Assembly: GCA_947461205.1 (NCBI GenBank)
Contig: CANHJG010000002.1
Span: 27,443 to 91,442 of the forward strand
Length of the DNA: 64,000 nt
Direction: 5' to 3'
Origin: Opitutia bacterium
GTDB taxonomy: Bacteria; Verrucomicrobiota; Verrucomicrobiia; Opitutales; Opitutaceae
Numbering within the stretch: position 1 is the stretch's first letter; each line of letters begins with the position of its first letter. The translations under genes were made by a program, and so were the position numbers. Positions 56,026 to 63,837 of the stretch are shown one piece after another. The notes beneath the pieces were generated by a model. The model saw only the letters and a program-made list of their open reading frames with translations. It searched no databases and had not been told where the DNA came from.

Positions 56026-56727
56026 TTACGCCCCTCTTTCGCCCCCAACTGGGCTTCGCTTGGCTTTCGTGAGTAGGATCTTGGCCCCGGTGCGGGCGCA
56101 CCCTGCGGGCGCGTCAGGCTGGCGAGCGTTGCGCGGGGCATCCCACTGCCAACTCACGATTTCGGGCTCCGCGCGCGAAGGCGCCGGGGTCGGCCCGGCC
56201 GGATAACCGAGGACCAGCGGAAACACCGCGGCGTAGTGCTCAGGCACGCCCAGTTCGCGCCTGATCTCCCACCGATCGAGCCACGGCCGCGCAAATCCGA
56301 TCGGACACGTGCCCAACCCCATCCCGTGGGCGGCCAACATCAGGTTTTCCGCCGCCAGGCAGCAGTCTTCGTTCGGGTGCAGCCGCCCGGCCTTGGCATA
56401 GATGACGATCAGGGTGTCCGCCCCATGGAAGAGGTCATAAGCGGGATCTTCGTACAGTTCGCTCCGGGAGTGGAGTTCCATCAGGGTCGGATAGGTCGCG
56501 ACCAAATATTCCTTAGCCCGCTCCGCATAGCCCCGCAGCCGTTCGTGCCCGTGAAACACCCCGAAGGCCCACGGCTGCTGGTTCATCGCGCTGGGCGCCT
56601 GCACGGCCGCCCCGAGGAGTTTTTCGACCATTCCCGGCTCCGCTTCACGGTCGCTGTAGCGCCGCACGGCCCGCCGATGAAAAATCGCGTCCGCGATGCC
56701 GCCCTCGGCCTGGAGGCTTTCGTTCAT
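56026..56727 (-). CDS. Nitroreductase family protein
   Basis: A 233-residue FMN protein. AIFHRRAVRRYSDREAEPG at the N-terminus carries the phosphate-binding arginines; AVQAPSAMNQQPWAFGV is the second signature and AAENLMLAAHGMGLGTCPIG the third. A Pro-rich tail of ~35 residues follows the usual end. It reduces nitro groups or quinones with NAD(P)H in general; the physiological substrate is unknown. Its start overlaps the aldolase stop by four bases, indicating translational coupling within the stress-type run. Confidence 0.88.
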   Translation of the reverse strand: MNESLQAEGGIADAIFHRRAVRRYSDREAEPGMVEKLLGAAVQAPSAMNQQPWAFGVFHGHERLRGYAERAKEYLVATYPTLMELHSRSELYEDPAYDLFHGADTLIVIYAKAGRLHPNEDCCLAAENLMLAAHGMGLGTCPIGFARPWLDRWEIRRELGVPEHYAAVFPLVLGYPAGPTPAPSRAEPEIVSWQWDAPRNARQPDAPAGCARTGAKILLTKAKRSPVGGERGA

Positions 56728-57746
56728 GCTTCCTTCCCCTCCATTCCGCTCGTGTATCGTCCGAACCGCGCCGCCGAATTACACCGGGCCCGGTGGAGCA
56801 GCGCCTGCTGCGCCGCCGCGGCGTGGCCGGCTTGGCCCGCCCAGACCTTGAGCGCCGGCGCCTGCAGCGCCCGACCAAACGAGAAACTCAGTTCCCACGG
56901 CGACGGACCGACCCGGTTCAAGGCGTCCAGATGCTCCGTCGCGTGCACGTCGCTTTGTCCCCCCGAAAGAAAGACAATCCCCGGGACCGCCGCCGGCACC
57001 GCATGTTGGATACACCGCCACGTCGCCTGCACCTCCTCATCCAGCGTCGCCGCGCGGGGACAGAGGCTGCCCGCGAGGACCATGTTTACCTTGAGCAAGA
57101 GCGCCTCAAGATGCACCCGCTGGACAAACAGTTCGTGGAAGAGCGAGCGCAGGGCGATCTCCGTCACCTCATAGTGCCGGGCTAGGGTGTGCTCGCCGTC
57201 CATCAACACCTCGGGTTCGACGATCGGCACCAGCCCCACCTCTTGGCAAAGGGCCGCAAAGCGCGCCAAAGCGTGGCAATTTGCGTCCACTCCGGCCCGC
57301 GTCGGCCCTTGGGCCCCGATCGTGAAGACCGCACGCCATTTCGCGAAGCGCGCGCCGAGCCGCGCGTAGTCCGCCAACCGTTCCCGTAGCCGGTCGAGCC
57401 CCTCCGTGATTTTTTCCCCGGGGAACCCAGCGAGGGCTTTGACGCCTTGGTCCACCTTGATACCCGGGATCAGGCCGTGACCGACCAACCCGTCGATCAG
57501 GGGCTCTCCCTCCGCGGTCGTTTGCCGGATCGTCTCGTCGAAGAGGATGACGCCGCTCACAAACGCTCCCAGGCCCGGGGTGGTAAACAGCAACTCGCGA
57601 TAGGCCCGTCGCGTTTCTTCAGTGCTCGCCACGCCGACGCTCTGCAGCCGCTTCGCGATCGTCGGCCCGCTCTCGTCGGCGGCAAGGATCCCCTTGCCCG
57701 GTGCCACCAATTCGATGGCGGTGGCTTCCATGGCGGCGGTGTTCAT
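56724..57746 (-). CDS. Fructose-bisphosphate aldolase, class I
   Basis: A 340-residue enzyme that cleaves or forms fructose 1,6-bisphosphate via a Schiff base. Conserved blocks: GKGILAADESGPTIAKRL, GLIPGIKVDQGVKALAG, ARFAKWRAVFTIG, VPIVEPEVLMDG with the catalytic glutamates, the Schiff-base Lys219 in LLLKVNMVLAG, and GIVFLSGGQSDVHATEHL. The ATG at 57746 gives the full length; one five codons later is possible. This is the eukaryotic-type class I fold, often an accessory gluconeogenic or stress isozyme in bacteria. It lies 15 bases downstream of the chimeric PEP-synthase/GroEL frame. Confidence 0.93.
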   Translation of the reverse strand: MNTAAMEATAIELVAPGKGILAADESGPTIAKRLQSVGVASTEETRRAYRELLFTTPGLGAFVSGVILFDETIRQTTAEGEPLIDGLVGHGLIPGIKVDQGVKALAGFPGEKITEGLDRLRERLADYARLGARFAKWRAVFTIGAQGPTRAGVDANCHALARFAALCQEVGLVPIVEPEVLMDGEHTLARHYEVTEIALRSLFHELFVQRVHLEALLLKVNMVLAGSLCPRAATLDEEVQATWRCIQHAVPAAVPGIVFLSGGQSDVHATEHLDALNRVGPSPWELSFSFGRALQAPALKVWAGQAGHAAAAQQALLHRARCNSAARFGRYTSGMEGKEA

Positions 57747-57761
57747 AAAGGGTCCTTTGGA

Positions 57762-58235
57762 TTACATCAGGTCCGGCGGTTCCCGGGAGTCTTTCGACGT
57801 TTTTTCCTCCGGCCCTTGGGCGATCATGCATTCCGTGGTCAGCGCAAGCCGAGTGATCGACGCCGCGTTTTGGAGCGCGGTGCGGGTGACTTTGCAGGGA
57901 GCAAGCACCCCCATCTCGACGAGATCGCCATCCTCGTTGGTCAGAACATTGCACCCAAAGTTCCCGCTCCCCTCGGCCACACGGCTGCCGCGCAGCCGCC
58001 GGTTCTCGATCGCGCGGGTATCCAGAGCGCGCAGAAGCCCGCGGATCTTCTCGGCGAGTCCCGTCGACGACGGGAACAACCGGGTGGCGTCGGCCGTGGT
58101 CGCAAAGCCGTCCGGCACGCGCACGCCCTGGGCCAGCAGTGCCCAATCCATTTCCCGGAGGGACGCGTTTTTCCCACCGACCAACGGAAGGTCGTCGATG
58201 CCGATTTCGGAAAACCATTTAATGGCCGATCTCAT
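57762..58235 (-). pseudogene. Chimeric open frame: PEP-synthase N-terminus joined to GroEL C-terminus
   Basis: One 157-codon frame made of two unrelated families. Residues 1-~83 match the start of phosphoenolpyruvate synthase ([56 protein letters not shown]). From ~88 on the text is the end of a GroEL chaperonin ([51 protein letters not shown]). The join near 57980 has no linker, and both partners are grossly incomplete. The simplest origin is a deletion that fused ppsA to a downstream groEL copy. Whether the product is made is unknown. It is co-oriented with the aldolase gene. Confidence 0.82.
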
Positions 58236-58362
58236 GAGTAGCGTGCGTGGATGATGATGACTGGATCCCGGCGGGCCGATTCACCCGCGGCCCGGGCGGC
58301 GTCGTCTGCCCGGCGGACTTTTTTCCCAACAACGATGGCGTCGGCGCCCCACCGGCAAAAAT

Positions 58363-58695
58363 TCAGCCGCCCACCGCCGTCCGCGCGCCGCGGGGGCGGC
58401 GCAGGCCCCGGAGCGCCAGAAGTGCGCGAATCACCGCAGGCGCCCAGCGCAACCATCCGCGGATCATTTTCGGCGGGCGAAACAGCGCGTGCAGCGCCAC
58501 GGCGCCCAGCGTCCACGCCGCGCCTTGGACCAACGGCGCGAATCGGCGCCCGAGGCGCAGTCCCGCGTCCAGCCAAACCAGCGGCTGCGTGGCGACCGCG
58601 AGCACCTCGGCGCTCTCGCGGCGGCGGCCCGCGATGCTTTGCCGCACCTCGGCCTTGGCCCGCGCCAGCTCGGTCAATTCGACGTGGGGATACAT
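58363..58695 (-). CDS. Small YqjK-like protein, unknown function
   Basis: About 110 residues from an ATG at 58695 that overlaps the end of the YqjE-like gene by 22 bases. The N-terminal half is charged and helical (LTELARAKAEVRQSIAGRRR), and a hydrophobic stretch follows (VQGAAWTLGAVALHALF) with a basic end. Position after YqjD- and YqjE-like genes and composition match the YqjK slot of the yqjDEK group; sequence likeness alone is not enough to name it. Probable inner-membrane-associated protein. Confidence 0.6.
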   Translation of the reverse strand: MYPHVELTELARAKAEVRQSIAGRRRESAEVLAVATQPLVWLDAGLRLGRRFAPLVQGAAWTLGAVALHALFRPPKMIRGWLRWAPAVIRALLALRGLRRPRGARTAVGG

Positions 58696-59069
58696 GCACG
58701 GTCCTCCTTGAGCTCTTCGATCGTCGCGGCAAACGGACGCGGCTGGCGCGCCAGAAAGCGGCGAAACGCGCCGACGATCGCCCCCGCGGCGCTGGCATAG
58801 ACCACCGTCAAACCGACCAGGACGGCGAGCCGCGCGGTGTCCCTGAAAAGGTAAACGAGCGTGAGACTCGCAAAGGTGAGGGCCATCGCGCTCGCGAACA
58901 GGGCCGCACTGATCCAGCAAAACGTCTGGATCAGGCGGAATTTCTCCTCCTGCAACTCGACCGAAACCAGTTCGACCCGGTCCTGCACGCCGGCGAGCAG
59001 ACTCTCGCCCAGCACGCGGAAGGAGGCCAAAAAGCCCGGCGGGGATCCGGAGGAGCGCATGGCCGCCAA
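58674..59069 (-). CDS. Phage-holin-family membrane protein (YqjE-like)
   Basis: 131 residues. A helical segment (LLAGVQDRVELVSVELQEEK) precedes two membrane helices (TFCWISAALFASAMALTFAS, LAVLVGLTVVYASAAGAIVG), the layout of the YqjE/holin-3_6 family. It is three bases downstream of the DUF883 gene. The two families commonly travel together and localise to the inner membrane. The holin name is historical and lysis is not implied. Confidence 0.8.
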   Translation of the reverse strand: MAAMRSSGSPPGFLASFRVLGESLLAGVQDRVELVSVELQEEKFRLIQTFCWISAALFASAMALTFASLTLVYLFRDTARLAVLVGLTVVYASAAGAIVGAFRRFLARQPRPFAATIEELKEDRACIPTSN

Positions 59070-59072
59070 GGC

Positions 59073-59390
59073 TTACTTGCTGCGACGCCCCAGCAGCACG
59101 CCGACGAGCACGCCGACGCCGAGCGTAAGCGCGAGCGCCTGATAGGGATTCTCGCGGATCGCGTGATCGGTGTAGCGGGCGCCGGACAGCACTTTCTTTT
59201 TCGCACCAGCGTAGAACTCGCTCAGTTTGGCCTGCGCCGCCTCGAAACGTTCGCGCATGGCGGCGACGACACTTTCGCAATCCCCGTCCTGCGATTGGTG
59301 GACGATTTGCTCTGCTTCAATCACGAGCGAGCGAAGCTCGTGCAAGACGTCCTCGGGCGTCTGGGTGGTCCTGTCAGTCTCGGTTTTCAT
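59073..59390 (-). CDS. DUF883 family protein (YqjD/ElaB-like)
   Basis: 105 residues from an ATG at 59390 with a strong Shine-Dalgarno (AGGAGG). A long amphipathic helix (EDVLHELRSLVIEAEQIVHQ) leads to a C-terminal membrane anchor (NPYQALALTLGVGVLVGVLL) that ends in GRRSK. ENPYQAL before the anchor is diagnostic. In E. coli such proteins tether ribosomes to the inner membrane in stationary phase. It heads the yqjDE-like trio upstream of the stress-type run. Confidence 0.85.
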   Translation of the reverse strand: MKTETDRTTQTPEDVLHELRSLVIEAEQIVHQSQDGDCESVVAAMRERFEAAQAKLSEFYAGAKKKVLSGARYTDHAIRENPYQALALTLGVGVLVGVLLGRRSK

Positions 59391-59581
59391 ATGACCTCCT
59401 TGGTTTTCGTGGTGAGCCGAGGGCGACCGCGGTTGAACCTGGTCGGCTTCGGCAGGTGGCAAATTACGGGAGCGCGGCAGGGCCGGCTCTCGGGTTCAAA
59501 TCGACCTCAGCCCCGTGCGCCGCGCTCCGCACTTTCGGGGAAAATTTGCGCATTAATTGTGGCGACCCCGCCGCGCGCAAC

Positions 59582-59872
59582 TCAGGCGGCAAAGCCAAAC
59601 CGGTAGCGCTCCTCCTCGGGTTTGATGTTGAGAGTCCGGCAAATCAGGCGGGACGCGACTTCGGCGGCGGCAATTTTCACCATGCGGTCAAAATCCGCCT
59701 TCGGCAGGTCCGCGCCCTCGTGCTTGATCGCATGCAGGCCCATCCCCTGTTCCAGCAGGCTCTGCAGGAAATCTTCCAGCGCCACCGGATCGTCGGTAAA
59801 ATATTGGTGGCGCTCGGGCGGCGAGTGCTTTCGGAAGTGGAGACTGTATTCAGCGGTATATTTTTTTAACAT
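59582..59872 (-). CDS. Small conserved-looking cytoplasmic protein, unknown function
   Basis: 96 residues from an ATG at 59872 preceded by a good Shine-Dalgarno (GGAGGAATTCACC). The sequence is mixed and globular (KKYTAEYSLHFRKHSPPERH, FTDDPVALEDFLQSLLEQG, LHAIKHEGADLPKADFDRMV) with no signal or membrane segment. I do not recognise the family. It is co-oriented with the yqjD-like gene 191 bases downstream and could be the first gene of that group. Confidence 0.7.
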   Translation of the reverse strand: MLKKYTAEYSLHFRKHSPPERHQYFTDDPVALEDFLQSLLEQGMGLHAIKHEGADLPKADFDRMVKIAAAEVASRLICRTLNIKPEEERYRFGFAA

Positions 59873-60047
59873 GGTGAATTCCTCCTTGTGTCGGTTGCCG
59901 GCGGGCCGGAGAGACCAGCTGGAGCCTGACCAGACACTACACCCGGGCCGGGCGTGCAGCTGGTCATCCTTTGTCCTTCTTTGCCCATTTCTTGGCCACC
60001 GCCGCACCGCCCTTGCCCCGGGGTCCGGCACCGCCCCAGGCGGCCAC

Positions 60048-60081
60048 AAAAAAGGCGCTCCGCACGACGCGGGGCGCCCTT
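60048..60081 (-). terminator. Intrinsic terminator of ndk
   Basis: On the minus strand GGGCGCCCCGC pairs with GCGGAGCGCC around a short GTCGT loop (one bulge) and is followed by TTTTTT. It lies 33 bases after the ndk stop, in the right orientation for that gene. Confidence 0.75.
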
Positions 60082-60113
60082 TCGCATTCGGGAAACAGGA
60101 TTTCGCCCCGGCG

Positions 60114-60533
60114 TCAGACCGAGAAAAGCTCCTCCGCCTTGAAGAAACGCGCGAGTTCCGCGTTGGCGTTGTCGACGCTGTCCGACGCGTGGACGACGTT
60201 TTTCATCATGTCCGTGCCGAAGTCGCCGCGGATGGTGCCTTTCGCCGCCTTGCGCGAATCGGTCGGGCCGAGGAGATCGCGCACCCGCTGGACGATGTTC
60301 TCGCCCTGCAACGCGACCATGATCACCGGCCGCAACCGCATGAAGTTCTCGATCTCCGGGTAGAACGGCTTGGACGCCACGTGGGCGTAGTGCTCACGGA
60401 GCACCTCGGCCGACAGGTGGGCCATCTTGCAACCGATCACGTCGAAGCCCTCGGCCTCCAAGCGCGCGAGCACCGTGCCCGCGTGGCGTTTTTGCATGCA
60501 ATCAGGTTTAAAAATAACAAAGGTTTTCTCCAT
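60114..60533 (-). CDS. ndk: Nucleoside diphosphate kinase
   Basis: A 139-residue cytoplasmic enzyme that balances NTP pools by phosphoryl transfer from ATP to NDPs. The N-terminus is EKTFVIFKPDCMQKRHAG. The nucleotide-site tyrosine/lysine region is in HVASKPFYPE, RGDFG lies near residue 102, and the phosphorylated His115 is in NVVHASDSVDNANAE. The ATG at 60533 fits the standard family start; the longer upstream open frame does not. It is preceded by a 136-base spacer and ended by an intrinsic terminator, so it is probably monocistronic. Confidence 0.95.
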   Translation of the reverse strand: MEKTFVIFKPDCMQKRHAGTVLARLEAEGFDVIGCKMAHLSAEVLREHYAHVASKPFYPEIENFMRLRPVIMVALQGENIVQRVRDLLGPTDSRKAAKGTIRGDFGTDMMKNVVHASDSVDNANAELARFFKAEELFSV

Positions 60534-60669
60534 AGGAGTGACCAACCTAGAACTCCCCCGGCGTTTGAAAAGCTTAGAGTTTTCCGCCCACCCCACTCGA
60601 TCTTCCCCCGCCGCAAGACCGCCCGGCCGCCGCCCCAACCGCGTGGCACCGCCCGCCGGGAGCGAGAAG

Positions 60670-62052
60670 CTATCCCGCCCGCCCCAAGTCTGAGCGCAAC
60701 GCCGCTTCCAACGTCGGGTGGCGGAAGGCATATCCCGTATCCAACAAACGCGACGGCATTGCGCGCGTGCTCGCCAGCAGCGTCGCGTCCGCCATCTCGC
60801 CAAACACCAGCCGCAAGACCGCCGCCGGCACCGGCAACACCGCCGGCCGGTGCAACACGGCGCCCAACGTCGCCGAAAAACCGGCGTTCGTCATCATCTC
60901 CGGCGCGACGGTATTCATCGGCCCAGCGCACCGCGGCTCCAGCAACGCGTGGTAAATCGCCCCCACGGCATCGTCGAGCCCGACCCAACTCATCCATTGC
61001 CGGCCGTCGCCGACCCGCCCACCGAGCCCCGCGCGGAACAGCGGCAACAGCTTCGCGAGCGCCCCGCCCGTCGGACTCAACACGACGCCGAACCGCAGTA
61101 GGGCCGTGCGGATCCCCGCCCGCGCCGCTCCCTCCACCTGCGTCTCCCACACGAAGCAGACCTCCGGCAGGAAACCGCGTCCCATCGCGCTCGCCTCCGT
61201 CAATTCCTCGTCGCCTCGCTCACCGTAAAACCCCACGGCCGAGGCGTTCACAAACACCGCCGGCTTCCGCACCATTTTCGCCACCGTCGTCACCAGTGTC
61301 TTCGTCGTGTCGATCCGGCTCCGCAAAATCGCCGCCCGCCGCGCCGGGGTCCAGCGGCCCGCCCCGACATTTTCGCCCGCCAGGTTCACCACCGCATCCA
61401 CTGCCCCGAGCTTCGCGGCGTCGAGTTCGCCCGCCGCCGGATTCCAATAAACCGTCCCAGCTTCCTCCGCCCGCCGCCGCACCAACCGCACAACCTCGTG
61501 ACCCTGGGTTTCCAGCAGCGGCACGAGCGCTCGTCCGACCATGCCCGACGCGCCGGCGATCAAAATCCGGAGCGGTCGCACGGTCCCGTAGCGCGAGGCC
61601 AGCTCGACATCCGCCTTGGTGCGTTCCTGTCGCCACGCAAACATCGCCGCGAGTTTGCGCTGCGTAAATTTTCCCGCGACCGCCCGGCCCGCCGCGCCAC
61701 CCGGCAGGCGGTAAACAATGTCGTCCGTCAACACACACGCGTCCGGCCCGTCGGCGTCGATCCGGTGCAAATGCTCCCACCGCGCAAACGGCCCCGCCAC
61801 CTGCACATCCCGAAACTGCCGCCCCGCGACGTAATCGCGGTGCTCGACGCGCCACTCCGTCCAAAAGGGTCCCACCTTGTTGCGCACCGTCACCCGCGCG
61901 CCGTCCCGCACGCCGCCCGTGGCCGATATGAGCTCGACCCGCTCCCACGGCGGGCACAGCCGCGCCAACGCGCCCGGCCGTTCATGCCACGCAAACACCT
62001 CGGCCGCCGGCCGCGCAATCCGCACGCTCCGCCGGAACGTCGCGTCAGCCAC
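60670..62052 (-). CDS. SRPBCC domain fused to TIGR01777-type SDR epimerase
   Basis: 460 residues. Residues ~1-155 are an SRPBCC ligand-binding domain (FRRSVRIARPAAEVFAWHER, HLHRIDADGPDACVLTDDIV). Residues ~160-460 are the atypical SDR: ILIAGASGMVGRALVPLLE for NAD(P), VDAVVNLAGENVGAGRW, FVNASAVGFYGERGDEELTE and LLRFGVVLSPTGGALAKLLP. The two-domain order is known for this family. The reaction is unknown. Its start overlaps the DUF2256 stop by eight bases, tying it to the photolyase gene upstream. Confidence 0.9.
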   Translation of the reverse strand: MADATFRRSVRIARPAAEVFAWHERPGALARLCPPWERVELISATGGVRDGARVTVRNKVGPFWTEWRVEHRDYVAGRQFRDVQVAGPFARWEHLHRIDADGPDACVLTDDIVYRLPGGAAGRAVAGKFTQRKLAAMFAWRQERTKADVELASRYGTVRPLRILIAGASGMVGRALVPLLETQGHEVVRLVRRRAEEAGTVYWNPAAGELDAAKLGAVDAVVNLAGENVGAGRWTPARRAAILRSRIDTTKTLVTTVAKMVRKPAVFVNASAVGFYGERGDEELTEASAMGRGFLPEVCFVWETQVEGAARAGIRTALLRFGVVLSPTGGALAKLLPLFRAGLGGRVGDGRQWMSWVGLDDAVGAIYHALLEPRCAGPMNTVAPEMMTNAGFSATLGAVLHRPAVLPVPAAVLRLVFGEMADATLLASTRAMPSRLLDTGYAFRHPTLEAALRSDLGRAG

Positions 62053-62215
62053 GACCCACCCGCCCCTTCGTCATCCGACAGGCGTCCGAACAGAATTTCA
62101 CTTCGTTCCAGACGCGCTCCCATTTTTTTCGCCAGGCAAACGGCCGCCCGCACGCCACACACAGTTTGCTCGGGAGATCGGATTTTTTTCGCATCTTGGG
62201 CATCGCCGGGAGCAT
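62045..62215 (-). CDS. DUF2256 zinc-ribbon-like small protein
   Basis: 56 residues if translation starts at 62215, where the ATG shares a base with the photolyase stop (TGATG); an internal ATG at 62203 would give 52 residues. KSDLPSKLCVACGRPFAWRK and VKFCSDACRM are the family signature, with four cysteines in C-x-x-C and C-x-x-x-C spacing that probably bind zinc. DUF2256 genes are very often adjacent to iron-sulfur photolyases, as here. Function unknown. Confidence 0.88.
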   Translation of the reverse strand: MLPAMPKMRKKSDLPSKLCVACGRPFAWRKKWERVWNEVKFCSDACRMTKGRVGRG

Positions 62216-63828
62216 CAGCCGGAAAACGGCAAAAGTCCACCGGCGGGCGCCGGCGCGCCGCCCTGCGACCTGATTTCCGCCGCCCGCTCCCGGATCGCTG
62301 CCCGCGCCGGCGCCGCCAACCGCGCGAGATTTTTCACCTGCAGCGCCATGCGCTGGTTCTTCGCGAGCAGCGGCTCGTGCCGCAGCAGAAAATCCCAATA
62401 CAGCGTCGTAAACGGGCACGCGTCCTCCCCCGTGCTCTTCGCCGGATCGAACCGGCAACCCACACAATAGTTGCTCATCCGCTCGATATACTTGCCCGTG
62501 GCCGCATACGGTTTCGAGGCCATGATCCCGCCGTCCGCATATTGCGACATGCCCAGCGTATTCGGCAGCTCCACCCATTCGACCGCGTCGACGTAGACCC
62601 CCAGATACCAGCCGTGCACCTGCTTGGGCTCGACCCCCAGCAGCAGCGCATACAGCCCCGTCACCATCAGGCGCTGGATGTGGTGCGCGTATCCGTGCGC
62701 CAACGTCTGACCGATCGCTTGGCGCAGGCAGTTCATCTCGCACTGCCCCGTCCAGTAAAACTCCGGCAGTTTCTCCTGCGCCCCCAGCGCATTCAGCTCC
62801 GCGTAGCGCGGCATGAAATGCCAGTAGATCCCGCGCACGTATTCGCGCCAGCCGAGGATCTGCCGGATGAACCCTTCCACACTCGCGAGCGGCGCCCGCC
62901 CTTCCCGGTAGGCCGATTCCGCCGCCGCCACCACCGCCCGGGGACTCAGCAGCTTCAGATTCATCGCCGCCGAAATCCGCGCATGATACAGCCACGGCTC
63001 CTCCGTCCACATCGCATCCTGAAACTGCCCGAAATCCGCTAGCCGGTGCCGGATGAAATCCTCCAGCGTCGCCCGCGCCGCTTCCGGCGTTACCGGCCAC
63101 GCAAACGCCTCCAGCGAACCCGGGTGCCGCGCAAACCGCCGCTCCACCAGCGCCAGCACCTCGCGCGTCGTCGCATCCGGCGCCATGAGGCGCGCCGGGC
63201 GCAGCCCCGCCGCCGCCGGGCCGCCCTTGCCGAAACTCCCCCGGTTGTCGTGGTCGAAATTCCACTGGCCGCCCTCGGGTTCGCCCGCCGGATCAAGCAG
63301 CACGCCGTGCTTCCGTCGGACTTCACGGTAAAAAAACTCCATCCGCAGCATCTTCCGCCCCTCGGCATGCGCCGCGAACTCCGCCCGCGTGCAAAAGAAA
63401 TGCCGGTCGTCCCGCACCGTCAGCGCCACACCCGCCGCCCGGGCCGCCGCACCGACCGCCTCCTGCACGCGCCACTCGCCCGCCTCCGTCATCACCAGCC
63501 CCGCCGGGCGCAACTCCGCCACGACCCGCGCGACCTCCCCGGCGAGCGTGTGCGTGTTCCCCGCGTCCTCCAATTCCACATACCGCACCGTTCGCCCCAG
63601 GCTGCGCTGCGCGTCGCGAAAATGCCGCATGGCCGCCAAAAACACCGCAATCCGCGGCTTGCTGGTCCACACGTGCTCCGACTCCTCCGCCACCTCGGCC
63701 ATCCAGATCACGTCGCACTGCGGGTCGAAGCCGTCCAAGGCCGACGACGACGCGTCCAGCTGGTCGCCCAGCACCAGCACAACGTGGCGCGTGGCGGGGG
63801 CCCGCGGAAGGGTGGATCGGGGAGGCAT
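62215..63828 (-). CDS. Iron-sulfur bacterial cryptochrome/photolyase (PhrB-like, FeS-BCP)
   Basis: A 537-residue flavoprotein. The N-terminal alpha/beta domain begins VVLVLGDQLDASSSALDG, typical of this branch. The C-terminal FAD domain includes GFIRQILGWREYVRGIYW, QTLAHGYAHHIQRLMVTG and DAVEWVELPNTLGMSQYADG. Four cysteines, C367, C455, C458 and C471, have the same spacing (88, 3, 13) as the 4Fe-4S ligands of Agrobacterium PhrB, a (6-4) photolyase. Light-driven repair of (6-4) photoproducts is expected. It sits 9 bases downstream of a second photolyase and overlaps DUF2256. Confidence 0.92.
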   Translation of the reverse strand: MPPRSTLPRAPATRHVVLVLGDQLDASSSALDGFDPQCDVIWMAEVAEESEHVWTSKPRIAVFLAAMRHFRDAQRSLGRTVRYVELEDAGNTHTLAGEVARVVAELRPAGLVMTEAGEWRVQEAVGAAARAAGVALTVRDDRHFFCTRAEFAAHAEGRKMLRMEFFYREVRRKHGVLLDPAGEPEGGQWNFDHDNRGSFGKGGPAAAGLRPARLMAPDATTREVLALVERRFARHPGSLEAFAWPVTPEAARATLEDFIRHRLADFGQFQDAMWTEEPWLYHARISAAMNLKLLSPRAVVAAAESAYREGRAPLASVEGFIRQILGWREYVRGIYWHFMPRYAELNALGAQEKLPEFYWTGQCEMNCLRQAIGQTLAHGYAHHIQRLMVTGLYALLLGVEPKQVHGWYLGVYVDAVEWVELPNTLGMSQYADGGIMASKPYAATGKYIERMSNYCVGCRFDPAKSTGEDACPFTTLYWDFLLRHEPLLAKNQRMALQVKNLARLAAPARAAIRERAAEIRSQGGAPAPAGGLLPFSG

Positions 63829-63837
63829 CGCGGGCGG

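Noticed and set aside
57762..58235. A normal small chaperonin or kinase gene.
   Set aside because: Each half matches only one end of a much larger protein of a different family, so neither annotation alone is correct.
58674..59069. Prophage lysis gene (holin).
   Set aside because: The protein belongs to the YqjE-like branch and sits with a DUF883 gene; no other phage genes, integrase or attachment sites are present.
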